DNA from: Chlorella sorokiniana
Lineage: Eukaryota; Chlorophyta; Trebouxiophyceae; Chlorellales; Chlorellaceae
Length of the DNA: 64,000 nt
Direction: 5' to 3'
Assembly (NCBI GenBank): GCA_025917655.1
Contig: CP084616.1
Location: 1,922,001-1,986,000 of the forward strand
Shown here: piece by piece, positions 11,180 to 24,100 of the stretch
Position numbering within the stretch: position 1 is the stretch's first letter
Layout: every line of letters starts with the position of its first letter
Made by a program: the position numbers and the translations under genes
The notes under the pieces: generated by a model
Database searches by the model: none
Told to the model about the DNA's origin: nothing
The model's input: only the letters and a program-made list of their open reading frames with translations

Positions 11180-11959
11180 CTGCGCTTCCAGTAGGGAGCA
11201 GTCAGGCCTAGTGCAGTGAGCGGCAGAGCAGTGTGAGCGACCCGCCAGCCACGTTTGCCCAGCCGTACACATGGCAGAAAGAAAGCACCGCCACCGCCTT
11301 AATGTATTCGCTGAAATGCTTGTCACTTTGGTGTTTCCCAGGACTGGATCTCCGCACCTCCGGCAAACAGCCGCTCCCCGTGCTCCGACTCAGGCACCTG
11401 ATCCCGTGATAGCGGCTGGTTGGCGGCGGTGCTTCCAGCTGCCTCAGTGCCAGCCCCTGCCAGGCTTTGCGAGGAGCAGCAGGCTGCTGAAGCAAGAAGT
11501 TGCACCATCAGCACAGAATGTAACCGAGAGGATGTTCCCCGCTGGTCAGGATGGAGTGAAGGGGCCGCCAGGCTGCCGCTGCGCCGGTACGGAGGTGCGC
11601 TCCGCCCCTCTCAGCACCCACCTTGGACTGCCTCGTGCACCCTGGCGCCAGCCTCCTCGGCCGCCTCCTTCCCCTGTCAGCGGCACCCGCCAGCAGCCGG
11701 CAGGACTGGGCGGGAGCGCCTGCAGGAAGCGCTACGGCCGCCACTCCAGCTCTCACTGCGACCAGCTGACGCAGCATAGCAGGCAAACACACTGCAAGCA
11801 GTCTAAAGACAAATGACAAACGATTGGCCGCGTCCGAAACAGCGAAGGCGGGTTTGCGCCAGCTGCCCCCAGGCGCTGGCAGGGTGGCAAGCAAAGGAGG
11901 TGCCTCTCACGCCTCCCAGCTCCAGTTCATCTGCCCACCGAATCACGCATGCTCTTCCC

Positions 11960-14900
11960 TCACAAATTTACACAGCTCAGGGTGCGGTATGACCTTGGCA
12001 AGGTATGATCGCTGCAACAACAACAGAAGTGCCGCCGAGCGTCGGCCGACTCCCACACGTTCTTGTCACCGCAGCCCCAGGGCCGCCCGCAGCTGCTGCA
12101 TGCCTTTGGAGGCCGCCTGCCGCACCCCGCGCTCCAGCCCCGGCAGCTGCTCACGTCCAGCTGCAACCGCTGCTGCTGCTGCTGCTGCCGCTGCTGCTCG
12201 GGTTGCCACCGCTGCTGGGCACCGCCGCTGATGCTGCTGACATCAAGTGTGGCCGCTGCTGCTGCTGCGTGGGCATCTGCGGCCTGCAGCAGGCGCCGCA
12301 CCCCGCTGTAGTGACGGCGGTGCCTGTTGGAAAGGGGTTGATGGGGGAAGTGAGGGCGGACAGGCAAAGTAGGTTGGGGTGGGGGCCAGAGGGATGGAGA
12401 ATGCAGGAGGGGCAGTTCTGACAGCGGCATGCCGGGTGTTTTCAAGCTAGCTCAGTGGCAGCCTGCGCCACTCCAGCTGGCTGGCACAAAGTTCAGGAGC
12501 GACCTCGCTGCTTCAGCCACCTCGTTCCATCCCAACTGACCGCCTGTGCGGCTGCCCGCCTCTCCTTCCCTCCCTCAGCAGCATGCAGGCAGCCAGCTCA
12601 TTGCCAGTGGAGCCTGTGCTGCAGCAAAGCGGCGACCCACCTGCCAGCGCCGCCGACCGCAAGCGGGGGCAGCGCGCGAGGGCCGCCGCAGCCGCGTCGC
12701 TGATGCGCCCGCCGCCCCAGCTGAGGTCAACGGCCTCCAGGGAGGGCCCAAACCTGCATGGCTTGCATTGCATACAGCTCGGTTTCTTGAAGTCATGCAC
12801 ACTGCAAATGCATAGTGTCAGGCCTCTCTCACAGCCTTTGTGTGCGAAGACCCCCCCCCCCCACCCACACACGCACACCACACCCCCTTGCCACACACAC
12901 ACGCACACCACACCTCCTACCCCCAGCACCCCACCCCACAGACACCCCCACGAGCGCCCCACCTGTCCACCAAAAACTCCACCGCCTCGTCGCAGCAGGC
13001 GCCGCTGCGCGCCAGCAGCACATGGCGCAAGGGGACGGCTGCATGTGCAGGAAGCAGGGAGCGGGGCGGGGCGGGTCCGGCGAGGCATCTTATGCCGGTG
13101 TGCCGCCTCTGCAGGCACACCCAGATACAGTCAGCAGCCCGCCTGTGAATACCGGCTGTGCAGTCCCCACCTGGGTGGATCGCTGTGGCCAAGCTGTCGG
13201 GGGTCAGCCGCTCGCAGCCCCCAGATCCAGCTCCTCCAGCAGCGGCGAGTGCGCCAGCAGGCTGCGCACCAGCACAGAAGGTGGGGGAGAGGTATGAAGT
13301 GGGTCATCAGGGGCGACGGGAGGAGGCAGGCCTCGCGTTGCAAGTTGCAACATGCGCCATGCCGAGCAATGAGCTGGGCAGCCAAGCTGGCAGAGCGGGC
13401 GCTTCGATCCCGCGCGCTGCACTGGCGACAAGCTTGCACTGGCGACAAGCTCAAGCAGGGCGCCGCCGCACAGAAGACATGCAAGACATTTGCATTGGAC
13501 CACCCCCAAGGGCAGCCTGGGATGCCTTGCGCCCCCTCAAGGGCACAGCCACCGCCGGCACCATCAGAACAACGCAGTGGCAAAACTGCTGCAAGCAAAA
13601 GGGAGGCCGCACCGCGTCAGGCAGGCGTCGGTCACGTTTGTGGCGCCGGTGCCAAGGCCCGCCATGTCTGGATTGGATTTGGCTGCCACCTGGATACCAA
13701 AGAAACCAAAACACAAAGGGAGAAAGAACTGAGAATTTTAAGCCAGGGTGAGAGAAGCGGGCAGGGGCCCCGTCGGGGTCTGTAGGCGAGCATGCGATTG
13801 CTGGGATGATGAGCAGCACTAAGGCGAAAAAGGAGCCAGCGGCGAAAGGGAGTGGGCCCCTTGCAATAGCAGCCGACGGGGCAGGAGACTGCAGCAGCGG
13901 CCAGAGCACCAGCAGCGCTTGCACCCGGCACACGCGCAGCCGCGGCCAGCCGGGCGGCGGCGCCCGGCGGCAGCGCCGAGGGCGCCGCGTTGACCCCCAG
14001 CCGTAGGCGCCGCACAGGCCGTTGAGGCGCAACTCTTGCAGGTTGGGGGCCGCGTACTGCAGCTTCTCAATGTTGAGGGTGAAGTCGGAGCGGGCGCCGG
14101 CGCTCTGCGAGAGACAGAGCGTGCGCAGCGCGCACAGCGTGGCGCCCGCGCCTCCACCGCCGCCTCTGCGGCCGCGCGCAGCGCGTGGTGGGAGAGCAGC
14201 GGGCACCCCTCAACGACCAGTTCCTGCGGGTTTGGGGGATTAATGGCAGCACGCGAGTGTTTTGGGGATACGGGCAGTGGCGCGTGGAAGAGAGGCCATG
14301 TCGCAACCACCCAAGCTGACAGGATTCGAGAGGACAGCCGGGAGAAGCAGCGCGAATGGCACCGCCGCCAGTGCCAGCCATGGCCCCCTGCCATGCATGC
14401 AAGCCTGCCACGCCGCAGATAAACAAACAGACAAACAAGCCACTGTGCCACACCTGCAGCACGGGCCCCCCGGGTTGGCTGCCTGCTGCGCCAGCACCTC
14501 GCGCACAACGGCATCCAGCCCGGACACCTTGGGAGACACCTGCGGTACGTGTGCTGGCGGTACACGTGATGACGTGTGTGCAGTACATCGATGAGGCACA
14601 GTGCGCACGAACGGCGCCATACTCAGTGCTGCTGGAGACTCTGTCCTGCTGTTCTGCACCATGGAATGAATGTTTTGGCTGCTGGCAGGGCACGCCCGGG
14701 CGCAGGAACGGGCAGAGCCAGCCAGGCGGGGGCTTGCCTGGATGAAGGAGAGGTCGAGGCGGGCGAGCGGCGCGGTGGAGCCGTCGGCGGCGGCGGGCGC
14801 AGCAGCATGGTGGACAGGGCGGCGCTCAGCGCTCGGTCGGAAAACTGGGTGCAGTGCGCGAGGCTGAGCGAGGTGAGCGCGGGGCAGCTGGAGGCCAGGA

Positions 14901-15505
14901 GGGGGAGGGAGGCGTCGGTGACGGCGGCGCCGACGCCCGCCAGGCTGAGGTGGCGCAGCGCACGCCAGCGTGGCGCAGCCCGCGCCAGCGCCGCGTCGCT
15001 GGGCCGGCAGCGCCGCCCCGTCAGCGCCACGTGGGCCCAGAGCTCGGGGTGGCCGCCACGGCGGCTCGCCACGCGCGGCACACGCAGGCGGCGGCGGCGA
15101 CGGTGGGGATGGCGCCGCCTGCGGCGGGGCGCAGGCCAGGCGCAGGATGTGGCCCAGAACCTGCTCGGGAAGGTGCGGCGCCGGTGCCGCCGCCGCTGGT
15201 TGCACAAGCGGCGACGTTGTCGGCGGCCGCCCTGGTGGTCCCGCAGGGCTGCCGGGGCTGCCCACAGCCGACAGCCGGCGCTGTTGCGCGATCAGGCGGC
15301 GGCGGCGCTGGGCCAGCGGAACATCCTCCTCTGCTTCTGCCTGCTGCCGAAAGGGCTTGCGAGCCGCGGCGGCACGGGCAGCGGCGGCGCTGCCCTCCGG
15401 GACATAGTCTTCGTCCTCGGAGCTGCCAGCCAATTGGATGCCGAGAAGACCTACCGCCCTCCTTTTGGCGGGGGTGGTGCGTTTCCCTGCGCGCTTTGGG
15501 GCCAT
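11960..15505 (-). CDS. F-box / leucine-rich-repeat protein, with several one-base frame breaks
   Basis: Substrate-recognition subunit of an SCF-type ubiquitin ligase by domain order. The start ATG is 15505-15503 (MAPKRAGKRTTPAKRRAVG). An acidic/alanine linker is followed by the F-box near 15170-15030 (LPEQVLGHILRLACAP, VAAAACVCRAWRAAV, PELWAHVALTG). AMN1-like leucine-rich repeats follow: LRHLSLAGVG, CPALTSLSLAHCTQFSDRAL, LARLDLSFIQ, ELVVEGCPLLSHHALRAA, APNLQELRLNGL, SPLLEELDLGA, LEAVDLSWGG, RLQLDVSSC. The end reads GLRDHTLPRSYRTLSCVNL, stop at 11960, overlapping a TGTAA. The intron after LDLSFIQ has a GC donor (14737). Reading through needs one extra G or C at about 15115, 15046, 14800, 14135, 13222 and 12140, always at a short G/C run. 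This could be a pseudogene, but one-sided losses at homopolymers point to sequence error. Middle exon borders are approximate. Confidence 0.68.
12845..12960. repeat. C-rich and CA-rich low-complexity tract
   Basis: Runs of C, CCCA and CACACA with short interruptions lie in an intron of the F-box/LRR gene. It is a simple-sequence tract with no coding meaning. Confidence 0.8.
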
Positions 15506-15779
15506 GTTCACGACAGCCACCGCAAGTTACGGGGCTGTGGGGCGGTGCCTGTGTATCGATAAATGCGCATTGCCGATCCAATGGCACATGTGCACCGTTT
15601 CTGCGATTGTGACAGCCCTGCCCTCAACTGTACTATCGAGTACTGCCCGGACTCTCTCCTATTCATGTCAGCCCCCTGCTTCCCAGCATTTACTTCTCCA
15701 TCCTGATTTACTTTGCGTCAAAACCTCAGAGTTCATCCAGGCCATCTGTAGTTGAAGCGGCAGTCAAAACACAAGCGCA
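15506..15779. promoter_or_regulatory. Shared divergent promoter interval, F-box gene / centrin
   Basis: Only 274 nt separate the start codons of the minus-strand F-box gene and plus-strand centrin, so both 5' UTRs and promoters must fit here. The sequence is clearly less GC-rich than the coding flanks. I see no convincing TATA box or known element. Confidence 0.5.
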
Positions 15780-17279
<1,500 letters not shown>

Positions 17280-17713
17280 GGCAGTCGCAGCTGGTGGGCT
17301 GGAAGAGGCGGCGCGTGGCAGCAGCACACGCAGCCCCCTCACCCCCACTCTCACCGTGTACTTTTCCTGACGTGTAGCGTAGCTTGCTAGGCAGCTTTCC
17401 TTCTGCGCTTGTGCCGTGATCCTCCAGAGAGCAGGTAGCTTTGACCAAATACGTTGGGTTTTATGCCCCTCTGCAACCGCCGAGTGGCGCCGCTGCAACC
17501 ACACCTCATTGCACGTACACAGAAAGAGGAACGGCAGAGGGCAACGTGCACAGAGAAGGCGGCTGGTTGCCCTGTGCTTGCGCTCCTTCGCCAGAGCTTG
17601 ACTCTAATGGTGCTGGAAACCCAGACAATCTCGATTACAAAAGGCAAACAAGTGCAACGAATAACTGGGCAGGGGGCGGCCCATTGTGTGGCACCGCTGC
17701 TGGCGCTTCCCCC

Positions 17714-19128
17714 TCACATGAGCCGGCCGGCGTACACTGCCCGCGGGTATCGCTGCGCCAGCTCTTGCCATTGCACGAAGAAGGGGCTAGCCAGGCGGGA
17801 GTGGTACAGGATCTTTCCTGCAGCCAAGCACGCAGAGGGCCAGGGAGGAGCGACCCGTCAGTCCCGCCAGCAGCGCTGGGTTGGCAGACCCTGCCCGCCT
17901 GGCGCTGCTGCCCCAGGCGCCCTGTGCTGCTGCGCTGCTGCAGTTACAGCGCCACTCGGCGGCGGGCCATGGCCACAGCTGCACGCGCCGGCGACGCGCA
18001 AGGCGGTACGCACCCGACAGCGACAGGCGGTACACACGGGCTATGCTCTCCACGTAGGCGATCCGCCCCCGCACAGCCCCAGCACGCGGCCCAGCAGGGC
18101 GGCGGCGGCGATGGGGATGCAGGTGCCTGGGCCGTTGAGCAGCAGGAGGTCAGGCTGGTGCCCCAGCACAACTGCCACTGCAGGGGAGGCGGCGGCGGCA
18201 AGCTGGTGTGAGGAGGCTGGGACAGAGAAACAATGGTGCAGCTTCACGTTTGAGATTGCCGCTGGCGGCCTGCCCCTTGAGAACCGCAGCCTGGCCCCAG
18301 CCTCGGCAAACGAGCGCTCTGGTTGGCACGGCCTCACCTGCCGCCCACAGCGCGCGCAGCGTGGTCGGCACGCTCGAGACGAAGCTCTGCCCCACCTCGC
18401 GGCTGCGCGGGATGACAACAACGCTGTAGGGCAGCGCCCCATCGTGCTGCTGTGCCGTCGCGGTTGCATGGCGCCGCGTCTGCGGCCCAGCCTGGCTGTA
18501 ACGACGCTTGGCGGGACTCTCCGGCGAGCGAGCGCCCGGCAGCGCGCGCCGCGGCGTGCCCGCCCCTGCCCCCGCCCGCCACTGCCGGCTGCTGCAGCGG
18601 CTGCGACGCGCGGCGAGCGGCGCACTGCTGGTGAAGGCGCGGCGCCCGCTTTCAGCGGCGTCCGCGCTGCTTTGGAGGCTGAGGGCGGGGCCTCCTCGTC
18701 GAGTGCGGCGGCGGCGGCGGCCGCCGCCGCCTCAAACGCGGCGGCTTTTGCCCGCTCATAGAATCGGTGGCGGCCACGACGTAGCAGCGCGGCTGGTAAA
18801 CGCTCAGGTCAAAGGCTTGCAGGAGCGCCATCATTTCAGCGGTGTGGCCGCCTGCACCCAGGTAGTGCGGAACGCGGGCGGCGGCGGGGGGGCCACGGAG
18901 TGCATGGATCGCTTGCAACAGCATACAGTGCAGTGTCCGATTGCAGGTTGCACTCCAGTTTGCGAGTATACCCAGCAGTCTGCGACTTGCACCTGAGCCC
19001 AGCACAACCATGGTGTTGACGCGGCGTCGGCGCTTGGAACGGATGAAATGAATCACTGCTAAGACAAGCCGCAGGCCAAGCAAGGCGATGGCTATCCCAG
19101 CGGCGAACGCGCCCGCCGGGAAGGCCAT
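17714..19128 (-). CDS. ALG14: ALG14, subunit of UDP-GlcNAc transferase (N-glycosylation)
   Basis: Membrane-anchor partner of ALG13. The pair adds the second GlcNAc to the dolichol-linked precursor on the cytosolic face of the ER. Exons: 19128-18993, 18851-18338, 18177-18014, 17817-17714. The first exon has the single N-terminal membrane helix (AAGIAIALLGLRLVLAVIHF) and the start of the glycine motif VVLGSG, completed in exon 2 as GGHTAEMMALLQAF. Then come YVVAATDSMS, an alanine-rich insert, PYSVVVIPRSREVGQSFVSS, GHQPDLLLLNGPGTCIPI, RIAYVESIARVYRLSLSGK and the typical end FFVQWQELAQRYPRAVYAG. The insert of about 100 residues after the TDS motif is longer than in land plants. One missing G or C is needed near 18750, 18567 and 18066 to keep frame. 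The motif order leaves little doubt about identity. Confidence 0.9.
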
Positions 19129-19447
19129 CTTGGCTTGAACGTGGTACAGATCAGGTTGAAACAATGTAGGAGAGTCGTAAATCGCATCACAACATGGCAA
19201 ATGCGCCTTGCACATGCCCAGCGTTTGTTGCCTGGTCTCGGGGCCAGGTGGCAGGGCTTTTCCTGGCGGCATGCTCCTGCGAATGCAACCATCGCCCCGC
19301 ACTTTCAGAGTGTTGTTAAATCGCTGCAATATGCCGCGGAAACGCCGTGTCCCGTAGGAGGTCCGGCCGTCATCGAAGCGCTCAAAACTTGGCACACAAG
19401 TCTCTGTGAGGGCCCGAGAGCCGCTCTTTAAGTTTGAAGGTCTCAGC

Positions 19448-21139
19448 ATGGACGGCCCAAACACCCCTGCCCCTCCTGGTGGCGGCTGGGCAGGGCATGG
19501 CGCCGCCACTGCTGGCACGGGCGCCGCCGCTGCAGAGGCCGGCAGCGTGCGAGTGCAGTTTGAGGGCGGGCGGCGTCTGGGCGGCTGCGTGGCATGGGAC
19601 CCGGCCAGCGGACTGCTTGCGGTGGAGCTTCAAGCCAGCGGTGGGGCAGCTGCCGCAGCGGCGGTGGCCATCATTGACCCGCAGGCTCCAGAGGTGCGGG
19701 GCTCCAGTCGTGGGGCGGCCCCTTCTTTTGTTTTTTGACTTTTGTTTGTTTATTTTGAAGTACGTGGGCGCTGTTTCGAAGCCGGAAAAGGTCCCGACTG
19801 GCATGCTCTGACTATTCTGTGTGGCTAGTTTGTAGTAGGCCAGAAGGCAGCTGGCTGTGCCCCGCTGCCCCGCTTTTGCTGCCGCCCCTTCCCTCGCTCA
19901 TTCCGGGGTTCTGCCGCCGCCAGCCCCCTGAACGCCGCCGCCTGAGCGCCGCCTGCGTCGCTACCTTGCTCCCCTCCCCCGGCAGGGCCACTTTGTGGCG
20001 CTGGTGCCGCCCGGCCGCGGCGGTTCCTCGGGCGAAGGCCTGGCGGCGCTGCTGTGGTCGCCGCCCGCCGCCCGCCGCCTGCTGCTGGCCGTCACCTCCA
20101 GCGGAGCGGCGTTTGCCTGGACCATGGATGCCCCCGCTGCTGCGGCGGCTGCCAGCCTGATTGGAGCGGCCGCCAACGGTGCGACAGGCAGCGGCTCTGC
20201 CCAGCCCGGCGGCGGCGTCGGCGGCGTCGGCGGTGTGGCGTGCGTGAATCAGTGGTACCGCCGGGCTGCCTTCCAGCTGCCGGTACCGCAGGAAGAGGCA
20301 CCCACAGCCAGCGGGGGTCAGTCGCGGGGGCGCAGCCTGCTGTGCTGCCGCTTCCTGGGCAGCGCGTCCGCGGCGGCATGCTGGGACGCGGCGGCGGCGC
20401 CGCCCTTTGCTGACAGGCAAGCAAGCCCTGACTGCGCTGCTCTCCTTTTTTGCTAGCAGCGGGGCTTCTAGCGGATGGTTTTCTTTATCGTTGCATTGAT
20501 TGCCTGGCAGCGCCCGCAAGAGGAGAGGAATGCAGCTGAAGAGCAGAAGTGGGAGGTGCATTGCTTGGCCCACCCGTTTCCTCTGTCTGTCTGTCTTCTG
20601 ATGGCTCTGGCTGCTGGCCCCCCTTACAACCCCGCAGGCAGCTGAGTGCAGATCAAGTGTGCGAGTATTACCGGCAGCGGGGGCTGGAGCGAGCGTTTGC
20701 CCCCGCCGTGCCGCCGCCGCCCGGCGCGGAGCCGCACTGGCTGCGCCCAGGGCTGCTGTGTGTGGCGGCGGTGACTCGGCAGGGGCAGGTGCTGCTGGCG
20801 CTCGGCGGTCGTGGCGTGTCGAGCGGCTGCGGCAGCGCGAGCGACGGCTGGGTGCTCGCTCCTGCGCTGCCGCTGCCGCTGCCACCTCCCCAGCAGTCGG
20901 CCCTCTCGCCTGATGCTTCTGTCGACGTCGCCGGCGGCAGCGACGAAGCACAGCTGGAGCTGCTCCTTGCTGACGTGGCGCCGTCTGCCGGCGGCGGCCT
21001 GCTTGTCGCCGCCGCCGCCGCCACGGCGGCGCCGCACGGCGCCGCAGCACATACCTCCAGCGAGGGTCCCCACCATCAACTGTTGCTGTTTGAGGTGGCT
21101 GGCCCACCGCCGCCCTTGCTGGCAGCCGGCGGCGGCGCC

Positions 21140-21173
<34 letters not shown>

Positions 21174-24100
21174 TGGCGAGGCTGTCTTCCCCGCTCGCTG
21201 CCCTGCCGCCAGGAGCGGCGGCCCTCTGCCTGGCCTTCCTCCCAGGCGGGCCGGCCGCTGCCAGCCGGCTGCTGGTGGCTACCGGCTGCGTGGACGGCGG
21301 CAGCTCAGCCCTCGTGCTCTCCTGCAGCAGCAACAGCCGCAGCCTGGGCGGTCTGCACACGTGGCAGGTGCAGCCGGGGCCCAGCCTGCAGCTGGACAGG
21401 CAGGCAGCAGTCGAGGCAGGAGCGGCGGCGAGCGCCGCAGCCGCCGCCGACGGCGCTCCATAGCGCTGCTGCTGCCCGCGGAGCGGCGCCTGCTGCGCCT
21501 GCAGGCCGGCCACGGCGGCGCGGCGGGCGGCGACGGCGGCGGCGCGGCTCTCCCTCTCCCAACCGCCGGCCGCCGCTCCTTTCGCTGCTGTGCCCGCCGC
21601 CCGGGCAGCGGAGGCGCCGCCGGGGCTGGCGTGTTCGCCCAACGGCACGTTTGCTGCCGCCGCGCAGCCCGGGCGCCTCTGCGCTGCTGCTGCTGCCGCT
21701 GGTGGCGCAGCCGTGTGGGGCCGCTGAGGTGGAACCTTTCATGCTGCAGCTGGGCAAAAGGTGGGCTGAGGGGCGGCAGGGCCGTGGGTTGGGCGTGGCG
21801 GCTTTGGGAGGCCACGTGGCCGCATTCAGCTGCTGCCGCAGCATTCAGCAAAATTCGGACCAACCACTGTTGCACTCAGCTGGGGATGGGCTGGGCAGCC
21901 TGACGCCGCTGGCAACGCCTCCCAGCCAGACCAGAATCTGTCACGGCCAGGGGCGGGGTAGCGGCGACGGCGCTGCAGCCCCCTGTCCATTTTCGCTGCC
22001 TCCCACCTCGTCCCCCTCCCTCTTTATGTGCATGACCCCCGCCCGCCCTCCCACCAAACCAGCCACCCCTCCAACCATAGCGCCCCTCACACCCAACCCC
22101 ACCCCATGCTGCACCCTCGCTTCCCTGCAGGTGCTGTGCCGCCCTGCTGGCGGGCACCGCGGGCGGCGCAGCCGGCTGGGACCTCACCGCGGCGGCGGCG
22201 GCGGCGGTGCGCCGCTGGGGCCACCCCGGCCTGCAGGCAAGCGCAGCCGCAGCGCATCCAAAACTGCACTGTTTGTGTCGAGAATCATGCTGGTCTGGGG
22301 TTGTGCTGCTTTCTGCTGCCTTCCCGCCCTTGGCCTGCCCCAGACAGACGTGGGCCGACTGCACACAGCTTCCTTTGCGGTTGCTAGCATCGGCATCAGT
22401 CGCCGCCAGTTTGCAAGCGCTCATGTGATGAAGCCTCAGCCTGCCGCCTCCCCTCCACGCCCGCAGGCCACCCAGCAGCTGGTGGATTTCGCGGTGGCGG
22501 CGGTACGGGACGACGCCCGCCCGCAGTACGCGGCCGCCTGGTCCCGCCTGAAAGCCGCGCTGCTGGCGGCCGCCGCCGCCGCCCACCCCGCCGCCGCGGC
22601 GGACGCCGGCGCCGCCGCCGTGCGAGCCGACTCGGCAGCCCGCGAGTGGATGGCTGCTGCCGCCGACATCTTCGATGCCCACCTGCCTGACAAGGCCGCC
22701 CGCGCCGCCGCAGCCAAACAGGTGGGTGCTGCAGCCGCTGGACAGCGATGCAAGTGTGGAGATAGGGGAGAGAGGGGGGGGCAGCTTGCCCACACCCCTG
22801 CGCACAGCCCCGTTTTTCTGTAGTTGCTCCCTACAATCCCTACGGATGCTTTGGCTGTGCCTCTTGCGTATGCTCTGCCGCCGCTGAGCCCCTTGCTTGC
22901 GCCGCCTTTCCCCACCCTCCACCCTTCGCCGCCAGGGCTCCGCCGCCATCCACGCCGACATGCGCGCTGCGCTGGTCAAGCTCATGCCAGCGCGCTACTG
23001 GGCAGTGTGGGCCGCCGATTTCTCCTGCTACCTCGCCCGCTGCCTGCTCTACTGGCTGCGCCTCAACCAGAAGGGCAAGGGCGGCGGCGGCGGCGGTGGG
23101 GACGCGACGGTGGCGCCGCCGGGCGACGGGCTGGCTGCGGGGGCGGACGTGGAGGCGGCCGCCGCCGCTGCTGCCTTTGCGGCGGAGCAGAGCGCTGGGC
23201 CTGACTGCCTCCCCTGTGTGCGGCTGCTGTCAGGTCCGCGGTGTGCTGCTGGGGCGAATTGTGTGCGGGTCTGTGTGGGGTGTGTGTGGAGGTGGGCGTG
23301 GGCGTGCCTGCGATGATGTCGGTTGCGTTCCCTCAAAGTTTTAAGTACCTCTCGCCACCCATCATCCAGCCTGGATGTTCTTGTTTTTCTCTTGCATTGG
23401 CTTCAATCGCTTTGCTCCCTGCAATATGGCGCATCTTGCCCCCCCACCACCCACCCACCCACCCCACCCACCCACCCACCCACATCCACCCACCCCCTTC
23501 CCCCCTCCTCTGCAGATGCCCAGTTCTACCGCTCCTTCAGCCGCCTCGTGTCAGGCATCCACCAGGCGAGTGCTGCCAGTGGGTGGTGCCGGCGTGGGTG
23601 GAGGGGGGGATGGGGTGGGGGCTCAGTGCTGCCAGTGGGTGTTGCCGGCGTGGGTGAGTGGAGGGGCGGGGAGGGGGATGGCTCCCTCCTGAAGCTAGGC
23701 TGGGGGTGGGGGCCGGGGCTGCAGCGAGGACATATGGGGATAGGCTGGCGCACATGTCAGCTTCTCAACACATCGCAAAGCCCCGCCCACCGCCATATCC
23801 CCCCTCTCGTCCAATGTCAGCTTCTCAACACATCGCAAAGCCCCGCCTTTTGCCATTTACCCCCTCCCCGCCCTGTCGCAGTTCCACCGCCTGCTGTCCA
23901 CCCTCAACCGCTCCAAGACGCCCAACAGCAGCTTCGAACTCATCATCCAGGTGCGCCGCCGTGCCAGCAGCCTCTCTTTGGCGCGCCTTTGCGGTGTGGA
24001 TAAGCTGGCTTCTGCTGGAAAAGCGCTCGGCCCGCCCTGCGCCGCAAACTAAATAAAGAATGCGGCCCCTGCCTGTTGCATGCCCTATGCGCTGGGTTTC

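Noticed and set aside
12140-15115. F-box/LRR gene as a decayed pseudogene
   Set aside because: All frame breaks I could read are single missing G or C at short runs, with no nonsense substitutions or large deletions, and the same class of break occurs in essential genes (ALG14, RSH1) in this window. Sequence error explains it better.
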